Assembly (NCBI GenBank): GCA_019359415.1
Contig: JAHHHH010000041.1
Span: 1 to 60,079 of the forward strand
Direction: 5' to 3'
Length of the DNA: 60,079 nt
Source: Iphinoe sp. HA4291-MV1
Lineage (GTDB): Bacteria; Cyanobacteriota; Cyanobacteriia; Cyanobacteriales; Nostocaceae
Numbering within the stretch: position 1 is the stretch's first letter; each line of letters starts with the position of its first letter. The notes under the pieces were generated by a model that saw nothing but the letters and a program-made list of their open reading frames with translations, had not been told where the DNA came from and ran no database searches. Shown piece by piece: positions 1-11,067 of this stretch. The translations under genes were made by a program, and so were the position numbers.

Positions 1-182
1 ATCATCCCAGAAACATTCAGATCCTCAATCCGAATTGTGTAAGCTTTACGACTTAAGTCTGTTGTCATCTTTTGCGTAGTATCTTGCCGAATATTAGCAA
101 TTCGCGCATGTTGACGAGCAGTTGCGTATAAATAACGTAAATCTATCAATTCATTTAATTTCTTGATAGATTTACTTCGGGG
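1..182 (-). pseudogene. TnpB (IS200/IS605 OrfB) fragment, runs off left edge
   Basis: The minus strand reads open from an in-frame stop at 183-185 to the window edge. The translation contains HARIANIRQDTTQKMTTDLS followed by a segment ending IRIEDLNVSGM. This matches the central region of TnpB/OrfB proteins (HARIANIRKD...; IEDLNVKGM), which carries the second part of the RuvC-like nuclease core. No start codon or N-terminal half is present, so it is a 5'-truncated relic unless the missing part lies elsewhere. The rest, including the zinc finger, would lie left of the window. Confidence 0.75.
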
Positions 183-519
183 CTATCATGCTCCCGCGTG
201 AATTAGCGTATAACACACTGCCATGCAAATATGTATCTTCAAGAGTACTACATTAAATAATTATTAAATATATAAAGTATTTATGACTTATTTGTTAATA
301 TTCTTTTCCTCTTTGCCTATAATTAGGAAGTGTATTCTCATGCTGTCGGCTTGAGGTGTTCTTCCCTTGGAGCTAATTGGGTGAGCAAAGATAATCAACT
401 TAACAGAGTTGAGACACGAGCCAGTCTAATGTGAGCGCTACCTTACCGCTCACGGAGTGCTTCTTTTGTTATCTCGTGACAGATGATAAATTTTATTATA
501 TGAATCTTCTGGAGAAGAA
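183..519. other. Intergenic region before receiver gene; one hairpin
   Basis: No coding sequence was recognised. A perfect 7-bp inverted repeat, GTGAGCG (431-437) and CGCTCAC (447-453), could form a hairpin about 65 bases upstream of the receiver gene; it has no T-run, so it is more likely a repeat or leader structure than a terminator. A good ribosome binding site (GGAGAAG) lies just before the ATG at 520. Confidence 0.4.
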
Positions 520-972
520 ATGGAGCAGGCACAAATATTCAGTGATCAAAAAAAGCAAAACTCTCAGCCGCCTTTAATACTAGCGGTGGAGGATAATGAA
601 GATAACCTACTGCTGTTGAGTTATGCCCTTGAGTTGCTAGGTTGTAAGCTTATTTGTCAAAAGGACAGTTCAACAACATTACTTGTTGCGAAAGAGTATC
701 AGCCAGACTTGATACTACTAGATATCTTGTTACCTGGGTCGAGTGGGATAGACGTTGTGCGTTCTCTAAAGCAAGAACCGCTAACCAATCATATTGCAGC
801 TATTGCAGTTACAGCGTTGGCTACTATAGAGGACAGAGAACGCATCTTGAGTGCAGGCTTTAACGACTACATCAGCAAGCCCTATATGATAGAAGACCTA
901 GAAGCTCTAGTTTATCGCTACCTCTGTAAAAAATTGCATCCAGATTTAGCATATGAGCTGTGTCAATATTAA
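520..972 (+). CDS. Stand-alone response regulator receiver protein
   Basis: A 150-residue protein made almost wholly of one CheY-like receiver domain (about residues 18-135). The acidic pocket is E24/D25, the phospho-accepting Asp is D68 in LILLDILLPG, the switch Thr is T98 and the conserved Lys is K120 in ISKPY, so it should be phosphorylatable. There is no output domain; such proteins act by protein contact or as phosphate relays. The ATG at 520 follows a strong GGAGAAG site. The nearby kinase at 2020-3141, on the other strand, is a plausible partner, but that is inference from proximity only. Confidence 0.9.
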   Translation: MEQAQIFSDQKKQNSQPPLILAVEDNEDNLLLLSYALELLGCKLICQKDSSTTLLVAKEYQPDLILLDILLPGSSGIDVVRSLKQEPLTNHIAAIAVTALATIEDRERILSAGFNDYISKPYMIEDLEALVYRYLCKKLHPDLAYELCQY

Positions 973-977
973 CCATA

Positions 978-1409
978 TCACGCGGATTTTGGAGTGTTAG
1001 TTTTATCAGATGAAGTTTTTCTCCTAACTTTGCTAGAATCAGGAGTGCGAACGGTAGGTGAATCCGTCAAAATAGCAATAAAGCCAGTACGACCACTCTC
1101 TAATGTGGTATCAGCTAAGACCTCTATAACTGAAACATCTAAAGTCTCTTCAATCAGTGCCTTGAGTTTTGGCCCAATTGCATCATCTAAATCTGATCGA
1201 ACCTCCTGTGCCAGTTCTTGATGACCTGTTTGAGCTAACAATTGTTCTGGTTGAGTGATAGAATTTTCCATGACAACCACGACATTTTGATCCGACAGTT
1301 GACAGATCACTTTAGTGGGCTGATGACCAAGTTGGTCACGATACATGGCTTGAATACGTTGTGCTAATGTTCTTTCTACTTGACCGCGAGTTGGTGTTGA
1401 TGTAGTCAT
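978..1409 (-). CDS. DUF2294 family protein
   Basis: A 143-residue soluble protein resembling the DUF2294 family. It opens with a segment rich in RGQVERTLAQRIQAMYRDQL and then has a small alpha/beta domain (LGHQPTKVICQLSDQNVVVV; the DVSVIEVLADT strand). The C-terminal 30 residues are Ser/Thr/Lys-rich and probably disordered. The biochemical function of the family is not known to me. It converges with the receiver gene, leaving only 5 bases between the two stop codons, so any terminator must lie inside coding sequence. Confidence 0.7.
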   Translation of the reverse strand: MTTSTPTRGQVERTLAQRIQAMYRDQLGHQPTKVICQLSDQNVVVVMENSITQPEQLLAQTGHQELAQEVRSDLDDAIGPKLKALIEETLDVSVIEVLADTTLESGRTGFIAILTDSPTVRTPDSSKVRRKTSSDKTNTPKSA

Positions 1410-1758
1410 TGGTTTGTTCTTTTTCCTAGAGATTTAGACCACCAACGACAAGTCAAAAAGTGATGTTATGAGAGCTATGAGTTACTTAAGTTCTCACGCG
1501 TCACTCACATAAGCGAGTTAAAAACCCAGACGACTCTCACTTTTGATTTTCCGAGTTGTCGATAGCAGTGTAAGTTTACCATTAAGTGTAAAAAACTCAG
1601 GAATCCCGAATCACTGACAAAATTATATTGGTCAGAATTATTGAAAATCACCATCCAAATGCAGTATTTTCCATAAATATCTATAAGTGTTGATTTAACC
1701 TCTTGGCATAAGTTCAAATATATATATACTGTGGACTGCAATCTCATCAATCACGAGG
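1410..1758. other. Intergenic region, nothing recognised
   Basis: AT-rich stretch between the DUF2294 gene and the MITE at 1769. Open frames here are short, have no recognisable domain and are unlikely to be genes. It presumably holds the DUF2294 promoter. Confidence 0.4.
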
Positions 1759-1768
1759 AGTATGTAGC

Positions 1769-1992
1769 CAGGGTAAGCGCATCTCAAATGGGATTGACAA
1801 AACATACACTTAATGAATTAACGATCAAATAAGGATTTAGGGTTCGATTGATTTCTACGGGCTAATAGCGATGCCTCCGGCAAGCCGCAAAGCGTCTACG
1901 CCTAAGTGCTTATCAAGAAACGGGGCTTAATGCGATTCTTTGACTCTTTCTTGAGATTCTTGCGTTCTTATTGACAAGATGCGCTTGCCCTG
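1769..1992. mobile_element. 224-bp MITE with 16-bp TIRs and 10-bp target duplication
   Basis: The left end CAGGGTAAGCGCATCT (1769-1784) and the reverse complement of the right end (1977-1992, CAGGGCAAGCGCATCT) match at 15 of 16 bases. A perfect direct repeat AGTATGTAGC flanks it at 1759-1768 and 1993-2002, as expected for a 10-bp target-site duplication. There is no transposase gene inside, so it is non-autonomous. A GC-rich repeat (GCGATGCCTCCGGCAAGCCG, near 1869) is nested within. The long duplication would suit an IS4-type transposase, but the family is inferred. Confidence 0.85.
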
Positions 1993-2019
1993 AGTATGTA
2001 GCCAAGGAATAAAAAGAAC

Positions 2020-3141
2020 TCAAGCTTGCTTCGGTAGACGTATAGTAAATACACTACCTTTACCAAGTTCAGAAAAAACTTCAATTGTTCCCTTGTGTGA
2101 TTCAATAATACGCTGCGATAGGTGCAATCCCAACCCACTACCAGCACGCTTATTCTTACCTTGACGAAACCGCTCAAATAGAGTTGCTTGGTCTTCCAAA
2201 GCGATGCCGAATCCTGTATCTTGGACTTCAATGATGACCCAAGCTTTACCCTGAGGTTTTACCGATGTTTCAGATACACGAATGTTGATACTTCCTGTAT
2301 CTGTAAACTTAATGGCATTTCCAATTAAGTTGCTTATGACTCGTCGCAATTCCAAGCGATCGCCTTTAACGACACTAGCAGTTTCGTCTCGTTGGTTTAA
2401 GTTGCTGGAGTCTATATTAATAGTCAAGCCCTTCTCAATTGCAAGAGGAGTGAGTTCTGGAACAACTTCTTCTACTATTTGCCGCAGATGACAGTTTTCA
2501 ATTTGTAGGTTCTTTTTACCTGCCTCAAAGCGGTAGACTTCTAGTAGGTTATTCACCATTTCCAACAAGTTTTTGTTGCTGCGAATCATGGCGAATATCG
2601 CCTGTTTCATGTCTTGTGAAATTGAGCAAAAAGTTTCTTCATGAAACAAATTGAGCATCCGATCTGCGGCTACTAGGGGGGTTCGCAAATCGTGAGTGAG
2701 ACGTGAAACAAAATCCTCCCGTTGACGTGCCATTTTTCGTTGTTCATCAATGCTGTGCTTGAGGCGCAGCATTGATCGCACTCTTGCTAGTAGTTCTTCA
2801 TGGTCGAATGGTTTGCGAATAAAATCATCTGCTCCTGCGTCTAAACCTTCGACAACACTTGCGTCATGATGAGCAGTGATCAACAATATAGGAATATATA
2901 TCTCTTGATTCTGACGAATGCGACGTGTCACCTCATAGCCATCCATTTCCGGCATCATGACATCTAAAAGAATCAAGTCGGGCGGAGATTGGGCAACTTG
3001 CTTGAGAGCATTTGTACCATTAGAGACTAATTCAACTTCATATCCTTCACTCTCTAAAATTGTCTCAAGTAAGATGAGATTATCGGGATTATCATCAACA
3101 GCAAGTATATGTTCTATTTGAGGATTGTCTTTTGCTAACAT
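2020..3141 (-). CDS. Hybrid response regulator-sensor histidine kinase
   Basis: 373 residues with no membrane segment. An N-terminal receiver domain (about 10-125; AVDDNPDN, phospho-Asp D60 in LILLDVMMPEMDG, K110 in IRKPF) is joined to a HisKA dimerisation helix with the phospho-accepting H150 (SRLTHDLRTPL) and an HATPase_c domain (N box NLIGNAIKFTDTG, G1 box DTGFGI, F box LFERFRQG, G2 box GSGLGLHLSQRI). This receiver-first layout suits a cytoplasmic kinase whose activity is set by phosphorylation from another kinase. Its ATG overlaps the stop of the short receiver gene upstream, so the two are translationally coupled. Confidence 0.93.
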   Translation of the reverse strand: MLAKDNPQIEHILAVDDNPDNLILLETILESEGYEVELVSNGTNALKQVAQSPPDLILLDVMMPEMDGYEVTRRIRQNQEIYIPILLITAHHDASVVEGLDAGADDFIRKPFDHEELLARVRSMLRLKHSIDEQRKMARQREDFVSRLTHDLRTPLVAADRMLNLFHEETFCSISQDMKQAIFAMIRSNKNLLEMVNNLLEVYRFEAGKKNLQIENCHLRQIVEEVVPELTPLAIEKGLTINIDSSNLNQRDETASVVKGDRLELRRVISNLIGNAIKFTDTGSINIRVSETSVKPQGKAWVIIEVQDTGFGIALEDQATLFERFRQGKNKRAGSGLGLHLSQRIIESHKGTIEVFSELGKGSVFTIRLPKQA

Positions 3142-3368
3142 ACTATTTCTTTTATAGAAAATAAAAATTCAGAACTATCTTCATCTGGCAAGCGATAGTC
3201 GAGAAATACGCAATCATACGAAGTCTCACTCAGAAGTGCGATCGCATTTTTGCCGTCACCCACCTCAGCCAGTTCCATTTCAATACTTGCTTTGGTTAGA
3301 GCGCGACGCACTGCCAAACGGTCTACTTCGTCATCATCTACAACTAAAATTCTTAGTTTCTCTTCCAT
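3135..3368 (-). CDS. Truncated response regulator receiver protein
   Basis: 77 residues covering only the first half of a receiver domain: acidic triad DDDE near residues 11-14 and phospho-Asp D57 in CVFLDYRLPDED. The usual switch Thr/Ser and conserved Lys, normally 25-50 residues further on, are missing because the frame stops at a TAG that overlaps the next gene (GTATGTTAG at the junction). A normal receiver is about 120 residues. It could be the remnant of a larger receiver-kinase gene whose 3' part was deleted; it is probably not a working receiver. Confidence 0.7.
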   Translation of the reverse strand: MEEKLRILVVDDDEVDRLAVRRALTKASIEMELAEVGDGKNAIALLSETSYDCVFLDYRLPDEDSSEFLFSIKEIVC

Positions 3369-3804
3369 TGCTTCTAGCGATCGCCATTAAACACGCTGTT
3401 TTCATGTATATCATTTCTTATTTCTTGGCAAATGTATAACATTTTATTGTTATAAGATGTTGTGTGAGACTTAAATGCATTGCAGCCTGCAAGCTTTGTG
3501 AGCTTATCATTGCAGTAAGCACTTCGGACAAACACGACTAACAGCCATGAAAATAATTATCTATTTAGCAATGAGAACTAAACTGTAGTAAAATAAGATA
3601 CCCATATCTAGTTCATTATAATTGTAAACTCACAGTCAAACACTCGTCTTCAGCCATTGGTCTGAACTGCATATCAACTTTCCAGAACGGTTCTGAGTAC
3701 CAAGTACTGAGGAGCTTTTCGCCCGCAGGGGTTTCTTCTGTTGTAGTTACAGACCCCTTCTGGTGCGAGACGCACTCGCGTTCGGGGTAGGGAACAGCTC
3801 ATGT
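3369..3804. other. Intergenic region with GC-rich repeat
   Basis: No coding sequence recognised. The right half (about 3715-3800) holds a GC-rich repeat mixture (CCCGCAGGGG; GAGACGCACTCGCGTTCGGG) like those scattered elsewhere in the window, directly beside the MITE at 3805. It presumably also contains the promoter of the truncated receiver/kinase pair near 3370-3430. Confidence 0.4.
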
Positions 3805-4043
3805 GGGAACTCTTAACAGTGATAAAAAATGCGCGTTGTGGGTAGGGCGCCCACTTTAAAAAAGATGTTTTTCGTTAGCGTCCCTTGCGCGTGTCCCCTT
3901 GGGACTCAGCGGCATGTTGGCTCACCTGTTCCGACAGGAGAAGTGCGACGCAAAGCTCGTGAAAAACGGCGTCCTTCTCCCAAAGGGAGACGCCAAGGGC
4001 GATGTCACAATCCCACTCTTTTAAGGGTGGGTTAAGAGTTCCC
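3805..4043. mobile_element. 239-bp MITE-like element, 13-bp perfect TIRs
   Basis: GGGAACTCTTAAC (3805-3817) is matched exactly by its reverse complement GTTAAGAGTTCCC (4031-4043). An open frame inside (3829-4035) is Arg-rich and repeat-derived and is not a credible gene. The same end, GGGAACTCTTAACAG, recurs alone at 32879-32893. No clear target duplication is visible. Interior sequence includes GC-rich repeat units (CAAAGGGAGACGCCAAGGGC). Confidence 0.65.
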
Positions 4044-4301
4044 TGTTGCCTCTGAATAGCGTTACCTAGTCGGGATCAAAAAAACTCAAAGAAAATACCT
4101 TATTATATCAAACTAGGTTGATCACTTACTGCATCTATACCTCACTCCGGCTACGCCACCTCTACCCTTTGGCTTAAAAATTGGGAATTGGGAATTGGGA
4201 ATGGAGAAGAGGTATTTTATTTTCATAGCAAGGTTTGTGAAAGACAGTTAGGTTGAATTGAGGAACGAAATCCAACCTACGTAATTCTATTTATGTAAAA
4301 A

Positions 4302-5129
4302 TTAAAGCTTTGTACGATCAGTCAAAATCTCATATCCAGTCTCTGTCACCAACACAGTATGTTCAAACTGAGCGGATAGAGAATTATCCACCGTCACAGC
4401 TGTCCAGCGATCAGATAACGTCCGTGTATACTTAGAACCGGCATTCAGAATTGGCTCAATTGCCAGCGTCATCCCTGCACGTAGTTTGACATTAGGCATT
4501 TCGCGTGTACGGAAGTTAAAAACAGAAGGTTCTTCATGCAGGTTGCGACCAACACCGTGTCCGGTAAAGTCTTCTACCACTGTGAAACCATTTGCTTTTA
4601 CATGGTCTTCAATTGCTCCAGCAATGTCAATCAGGTAGTTTCCTGCTTTCACCTGTACAATGCCTTTGAAAAGGGCTTCTTCTGCCACACGAATAAGTCT
4701 GGCTGCTTCTGGATTGACTTCGCCGACTGCAATTGTGATGCAAGAGTCACCATGAAAGCCTTGGTAATATGCGCCGGTATCAACTTTTAAGACATCTCCA
4801 GTGCGGATGACTTTCTTTTTACTAGGAATGCCATGTACAACTTCATTGTTAATGCTAGAGCAGATAGAAGCAGGAAAACCGTGATACCCCTTGAAACTTG
4901 GTGTTGCACCCATTTCCCGGATGCGTCTTTCCGCATGAGCATCCAAATCAGCTGTAGTCATACCTGATTTTACCAGCTCAGAAATTTCTTTGAGCACGGT
5001 TGCCACTATTTTTGCTGATTGCCGCATAATGTCTATTTCATGTGGCGATTTAATTTCAATTCCTCTGCGTTGTCTTGTTTGACGGTTATTTTGAGCTGGT
5101 TGAGAAAGCAGGTGACTGAGAATGTTCAT
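4302..5129 (-). CDS. map: Methionine aminopeptidase, type I
   Basis: 275 residues. It removes the initiator Met from new proteins. Metal ligands of the pita-bread fold are visible: Asp in [17 protein letters not shown] (both Asp), His in [12 protein letters not shown], Glu in AIEPILNAG and Glu in FEHTVLVTE. Active-site His in [18 protein letters not shown] is also present. An N-terminal extension of about 28 residues (Gln/Arg-rich) precedes IEIKSPHEI, which is where the shortest family members begin; the extension has no Zn-finger. It stands alone, with a long intergenic region downstream. Confidence 0.96.
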   Translation of the reverse strand: MNILSHLLSQPAQNNRQTRQRRGIEIKSPHEIDIMRQSAKIVATVLKEISELVKSGMTTADLDAHAERRIREMGATPSFKGYHGFPASICSSINNEVVHGIPSKKKVIRTGDVLKVDTGAYYQGFHGDSCITIAVGEVNPEAARLIRVAEEALFKGIVQVKAGNYLIDIAGAIEDHVKANGFTVVEDFTGHGVGRNLHEEPSVFNFRTREMPNVKLRAGMTLAIEPILNAGSKYTRTLSDRWTAVTVDNSLSAQFEHTVLVTETGYEILTDRTKL

Positions 5130-5361
5130 GGGAAATTAATAACTATTTGTGCCTTGTCTGTTGTGTGTCGATAGTTTTTCTAATTTTATTAAGAAACAAT
5201 ACCTATATTTAAGGTAACTGAAAACAGTGATCAGCTGTTGTCAGTTATCAGGTCTCCTATGGGGATTTAAACCCCAAGTGAGACTTACCACACTGCGAGT
5301 TGTAAAGGACTCTGGCTCCCAACTAAAAAACTAGTCACTGATAACTGGTTACTGATAACTG

Positions 5362-5868
5362 TTAATTGCTAATCACAATTTCTCCAGTCATACCCGCTTC
5401 TGTGTGTCCTGGTACTGAGCAATGTAGGGTATATTTTCCTGACTTTAGCGGCACAAAGACCCATTCTGCTTCTGCGTCTGGTTTTAGTTCTACTTCGTGG
5501 ATAGCTCCTTTAACTTCCACTTTGCCTGCTTCGACTTTTTGTGTCCAGATGCCATCGGCAAAATCTTTGGCAGTAAAATAGTGCTTTTGGACACTAGGAT
5601 TGATAAGTCGGAGTTCGTAGCGTTTACCAGACTCAAATTCCAGATGATTTGGTTCAAACTTCAGTTCATTAGCAGAATTACCTAAACTAACTGTGATTTC
5701 TGTAGCAGGTTGTTTGAGAATACCACCAGATACATTTGCTGCAACTGCGAGGGAGGTATTCAAGATGAAATCATATAGCAATAGGGTGAGAGACAAGGAA
5801 ATACAGAGTATGAGAGATGTACAGGTAAAAATCTTGTTAACAAAGTTTTGGATAACCATCAGAAACAT
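5362..5868 (-). CDS. Secreted plastocyanin-like cupredoxin
   Basis: 168 residues. A hydrophobic N-terminal segment (about 11-45) ending near SLAVAANV looks like a signal peptide. The rest is one cupredoxin beta-barrel with the type-1 copper ligands H96 (VQKHYFTA), C150, H155 and M160 (LHCSVPGHTEAGMTG). It is thus a small periplasmic or lumenal blue-copper protein, but it lacks the usual plastocyanin N-terminal sequence and is more like the auxiliary cupredoxins of unknown partner. The gene follows the M16 peptidase in the same direction, 80 bases downstream. Confidence 0.88.
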   Translation of the reverse strand: MFLMVIQNFVNKIFTCTSLILCISLSLTLLLYDFILNTSLAVAANVSGGILKQPATEITVSLGNSANELKFEPNHLEFESGKRYELRLINPSVQKHYFTAKDFADGIWTQKVEAGKVEVKGAIHEVELKPDAEAEWVFVPLKSGKYTLHCSVPGHTEAGMTGEIVISN

Positions 5869-5948
5869 ACAATAAGGATGTATCTGTATATGTCATTAGT
5901 CCTAGTCTTGTCTTCTTGACTAATGGCTAATGACATATAACTCAAGAA

Positions 5949-8780
<2,832 letters not shown>

Positions 8781-8918
8781 GAATTTTTCTATGCTGTCTG
8801 TAATGTAAGTTACATTTTCTTCTGGAATCTAATTTGATTTTTCTGAGTCGTGTGTGATTTCAACAACACAGAGAAGAAAATAACATTTTATTTTACAGAT
8901 AAAGAATCAGAAGTTCAA

Positions 8919-9362
8919 CTAGGGGAGTGTTGCTAATAGGCGGATGAATTCCAGAGGCAAATTATCAGTATCTGCAATAAAAGTTACTTCGTAAATTTTA
9001 TCACCTATCTGCTGCTGTGTGGGTTCTAAAAGAATTTTCAGTGGTTGCAACAGATCAGGATTGTTTCTTGCTACGACCAAAAAACGTTCTTTTAAATTTG
9101 TTAACCAATTAGATAAATCAGGTGTTATTTCAGTTAAATCGAATGAAAGATGGTAGTACCCCACATAGTGTTCATCTGTAAATGCATCTGGAGCAGGTTT
9201 TGGTTGAGGAATTTGGATCAGTTCAATTCTGCTATTGAGTCCTTCCATCCAACATGCAAGAGTATAGCCTGTCGTGAAGCGATCGCAGACTGTAAACCCT
9301 AGCTGTTCGTAGAAGGCGATCGCCTTATGAATATTCGCAGTACGAATAGAAGCATGATGCAT
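8919..9362 (-). CDS. VOC family (glyoxalase/bleomycin-resistance fold) protein
   Basis: 147 residues beginning MHHASIRTANIHKAIAFYEQ, the classical first beta-alpha unit of the vicinal oxygen chelate fold, followed by LGFTVCDRFTTGYTLACWME and a second module (YYHLSFDLTEI...; IYEVTFIADTDNLPLEFIRL). Possible metal ligands are His2/His3, Glu near the end of the first module, a His in GYYHLSF and Glu in LPLEFI. The substrate cannot be told. It is a separate unit between the M16 gene and the TIGR02652 gene. Confidence 0.82.
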   Translation of the reverse strand: MHHASIRTANIHKAIAFYEQLGFTVCDRFTTGYTLACWMEGLNSRIELIQIPQPKPAPDAFTDEHYVGYYHLSFDLTEITPDLSNWLTNLKERFLVVARNNPDLLQPLKILLEPTQQQIGDKIYEVTFIADTDNLPLEFIRLLATLP

Positions 9363-9429
9363 AATTTTAATTATTAGTCATCAGCCATTAGTCATAAGAA
9401 TGAGACAAATGACTTTTGACTCATGACCT

Positions 9430-9945
9430 CTACTCAAATAATCTGAAATAGGGATAGCGTGCTGGTACACCAGGTTCTTTTTCCAAATCAAAATTAATGA
9501 CGTCCCAACAAGACTCCTCCGACGAGGAATCGGGGCTAAACTCTACAGGTAAACCATAAAGTCGCGCTGAAGTCGCCTCTGACTGTCCAGAACGCCACTG
9601 AGTGCTACGCTCTAGATAGCCACTCATCAACTCTTGATAGCGTTTGGCAATAATCACCCGTGTCGCTCTATAGCCTTCAGTATAGAGCTTATCTAGTGCT
9701 TCGTGAATTTCAAACCGAATGCCATCGGGATGAGTATGTTGCCGATACCAGTCGCCATTCCATCTTCGCCAATGACGCCCTGATTGTAGATGGATTAATT
9801 CCCCAGTTTTAGGATTTGCTTCAAACGCGCCGTGACGCGGACATAAATAAGTATCGGTTAGTGTCAAAGCCGGTATTGTTTGGCGGCAGTGGGGACACTG
9901 AATTTCAGGACCGAATATAGGGTACTGCAAGCCTGGATTCATCAT
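9430..9945 (-). CDS. TIGR02652 family cyanobacterial protein
   Basis: 171 residues. A zinc-ribbon-like start (CPHC at about 18-21 and CPRHGAFEANP at about 36) is followed by GRHWRRWNGDWYRQHTHPDG and a helix EIHEALDKLYTEGYRATRVIIA. I recognise the pattern as the conserved cyanobacterial family TIGR02652, of unknown function. The Cys pairs suggest a structural zinc. Divergent from the carbonic-anhydrase-like gene. Confidence 0.8.
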   Translation of the reverse strand: MMNPGLQYPIFGPEIQCPHCRQTIPALTLTDTYLCPRHGAFEANPKTGELIHLQSGRHWRRWNGDWYRQHTHPDGIRFEIHEALDKLYTEGYRATRVIIAKRYQELMSGYLERSTQWRSGQSEATSARLYGLPVEFSPDSSSEESCWDVINFDLEKEPGVPARYPYFRLFE

Positions 9946-10153
9946 GAAGTGTGTACAAACATATTTTTGTCTTCACCAGTAGTGTTGGTTCCTTTTACAC
10001 TTCTGCTCCACCTTATTGGTGCTATCTGACTACGGCCCTTTGAGATTAGAGACTCTACACCGTGATATCCTGGTTTTGCAACCTATAAAGGCATGCAACC
10101 TACTAAGGTTGGAGTTCCTCCAGTGTTCCTGGGTACCACATCTATATTCTACC

Positions 10154-10684
10154 GTGTCTATCACTTCCTACTGGTCTTCTCCTGATATTTCTCAAGCTGC
10201 CTTCATAGCAGCGAATGCTGTTGTTATTGGTTCAGTAAAAATTGCTGCAGGGGTGAGCATATGGTACGGAGCTATTGTGAGAGGAGATGTGGAATCCATA
10301 GAAATTGGCGAATGTACAAACATTCAGGATGGAGCAATCTTACACGGTGATCCTGGAAAACCCACGGTATTAGAAGATCATGTTACCGTAGGGCATCGCG
10401 CTGTCGTACATTCTGCCTATGTTGAACGCGGCAGTTTGATCGGAATTGGCGCAGTTGTTCTAGATGGAGTACGCTTAGGTACGCTTAGTATCATTGGTGC
10501 AGGTGCAGTCGTCACAAAAGATGTACCGCCTTTATCCCTGGTTGTTGGTGTTCCTGGCAAAGTCGTGCGCCAAATTTCTGAAGCAGAAGCAGCAGAACTG
10601 ATTGAACACGCCGAACGTTACAAAAAATTAGCGTTAGTTCATGCTGGCAAAGGTACGGATATTGGGTTCCGGATATCGGAGTGA
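10154..10684 (+). CDS. Gamma-carbonic anhydrase-like hexapeptide-repeat protein
   Basis: 176 residues from a GTG at 10154. The left-handed beta-helix repeats are clear: AIVRGDVESIEIGECTNIQD, GAILHGDPGKP, VTVGHRAVVHSAYVERGSLI, GIGAVVLDGVRLG and GAGAVVTKDVPP, with GHRAVVH placing the metal-binding His residues. Family members act as trimers, as carbonic anhydrase or acetyltransferase-like proteins. An open frame runs upstream to a TTG at 10016, but the added 46 residues do not resemble the family, while GTG 10154 (VSITSYWSSPDIS) gives the normal length. Just upstream of psbY. Confidence 0.87.
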   Translation: MSITSYWSSPDISQAAFIAANAVVIGSVKIAAGVSIWYGAIVRGDVESIEIGECTNIQDGAILHGDPGKPTVLEDHVTVGHRAVVHSAYVERGSLIGIGAVVLDGVRLGTLSIIGAGAVVTKDVPPLSLVVGVPGKVVRQISEAEAAELIEHAERYKKLALVHAGKGTDIGFRISE

Positions 10685-10845
10685 GGGAACGAGGGGCAAT
10701 GGGCAATGGGATCATGACTAGAGTTGTAAATATTCTTTACATATTGTTTGGAAAAATTGACTAGTTCAGTTAAAAATAAATAATGAGATAAATAATGAGA
10801 AAAGCTGACAAAACTTTAATTTTTACATAGCAGAGGGTTGTAGAT

Positions 10846-10965
10846 ATGGATATGCGTTTGGTCGTTGTTTTAGCACCAGTCCTTATTGCTGCTGGTTGGG
10901 CACTATTTAACATTGGTGCTGTTGCTCTCAATCAATTGCAAAACTTTTTGAATAAAGAAGCATAA
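10846..10965 (+). CDS. psbY: Photosystem II protein PsbY
   Basis: 39 residues: [20 protein letters not shown] followed by a stretch ending [13 protein letters not shown] single membrane helix (about 4-26) and the LQNFLNKEA tail are those of cyanobacterial PsbY, a small one-helix subunit at the edge of photosystem II near cytochrome b559. The gene has the family's normal length and is followed at once by a strong hairpin terminator. Confidence 0.92.
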   Translation: MDMRLVVVLAPVLIAAGWALFNIGAVALNQLQNFLNKEA

Positions 10966-10991
10966 AATCTGATTATTAGCATAAAATACCC

Positions 10992-11025
10992 AACCGACTG
11001 TTTCTCTTTTGAGGAGCAGTCGGTT
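10992..11025 (+). terminator. Terminator-like hairpin after psbY
   Basis: AACCGACTG (10992-11000) pairs perfectly with CAGTCGGTT (11017-11025), a 9-bp stem with a 16-base loop, 26 bases after the psbY stop. The T-run is short (TTTACACTT). Confidence 0.8.
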
Positions 11026-11067
11026 TACACTTAGCCAATCTGCTCAACTCTCATCGCCGGTACCAAC

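Noticed and set aside
3829-4035. 68-codon frame inside the MITE at 3805-4043
   Set aside because: Arg-rich translation of GC-rich repeats inside a transposable element; no domain and no ribosome site.
10016-10153. 46-codon N-terminal extension of the gamma-carbonic anhydrase gene
   Set aside because: Does not resemble the family; GTG at 10154 gives the usual length.
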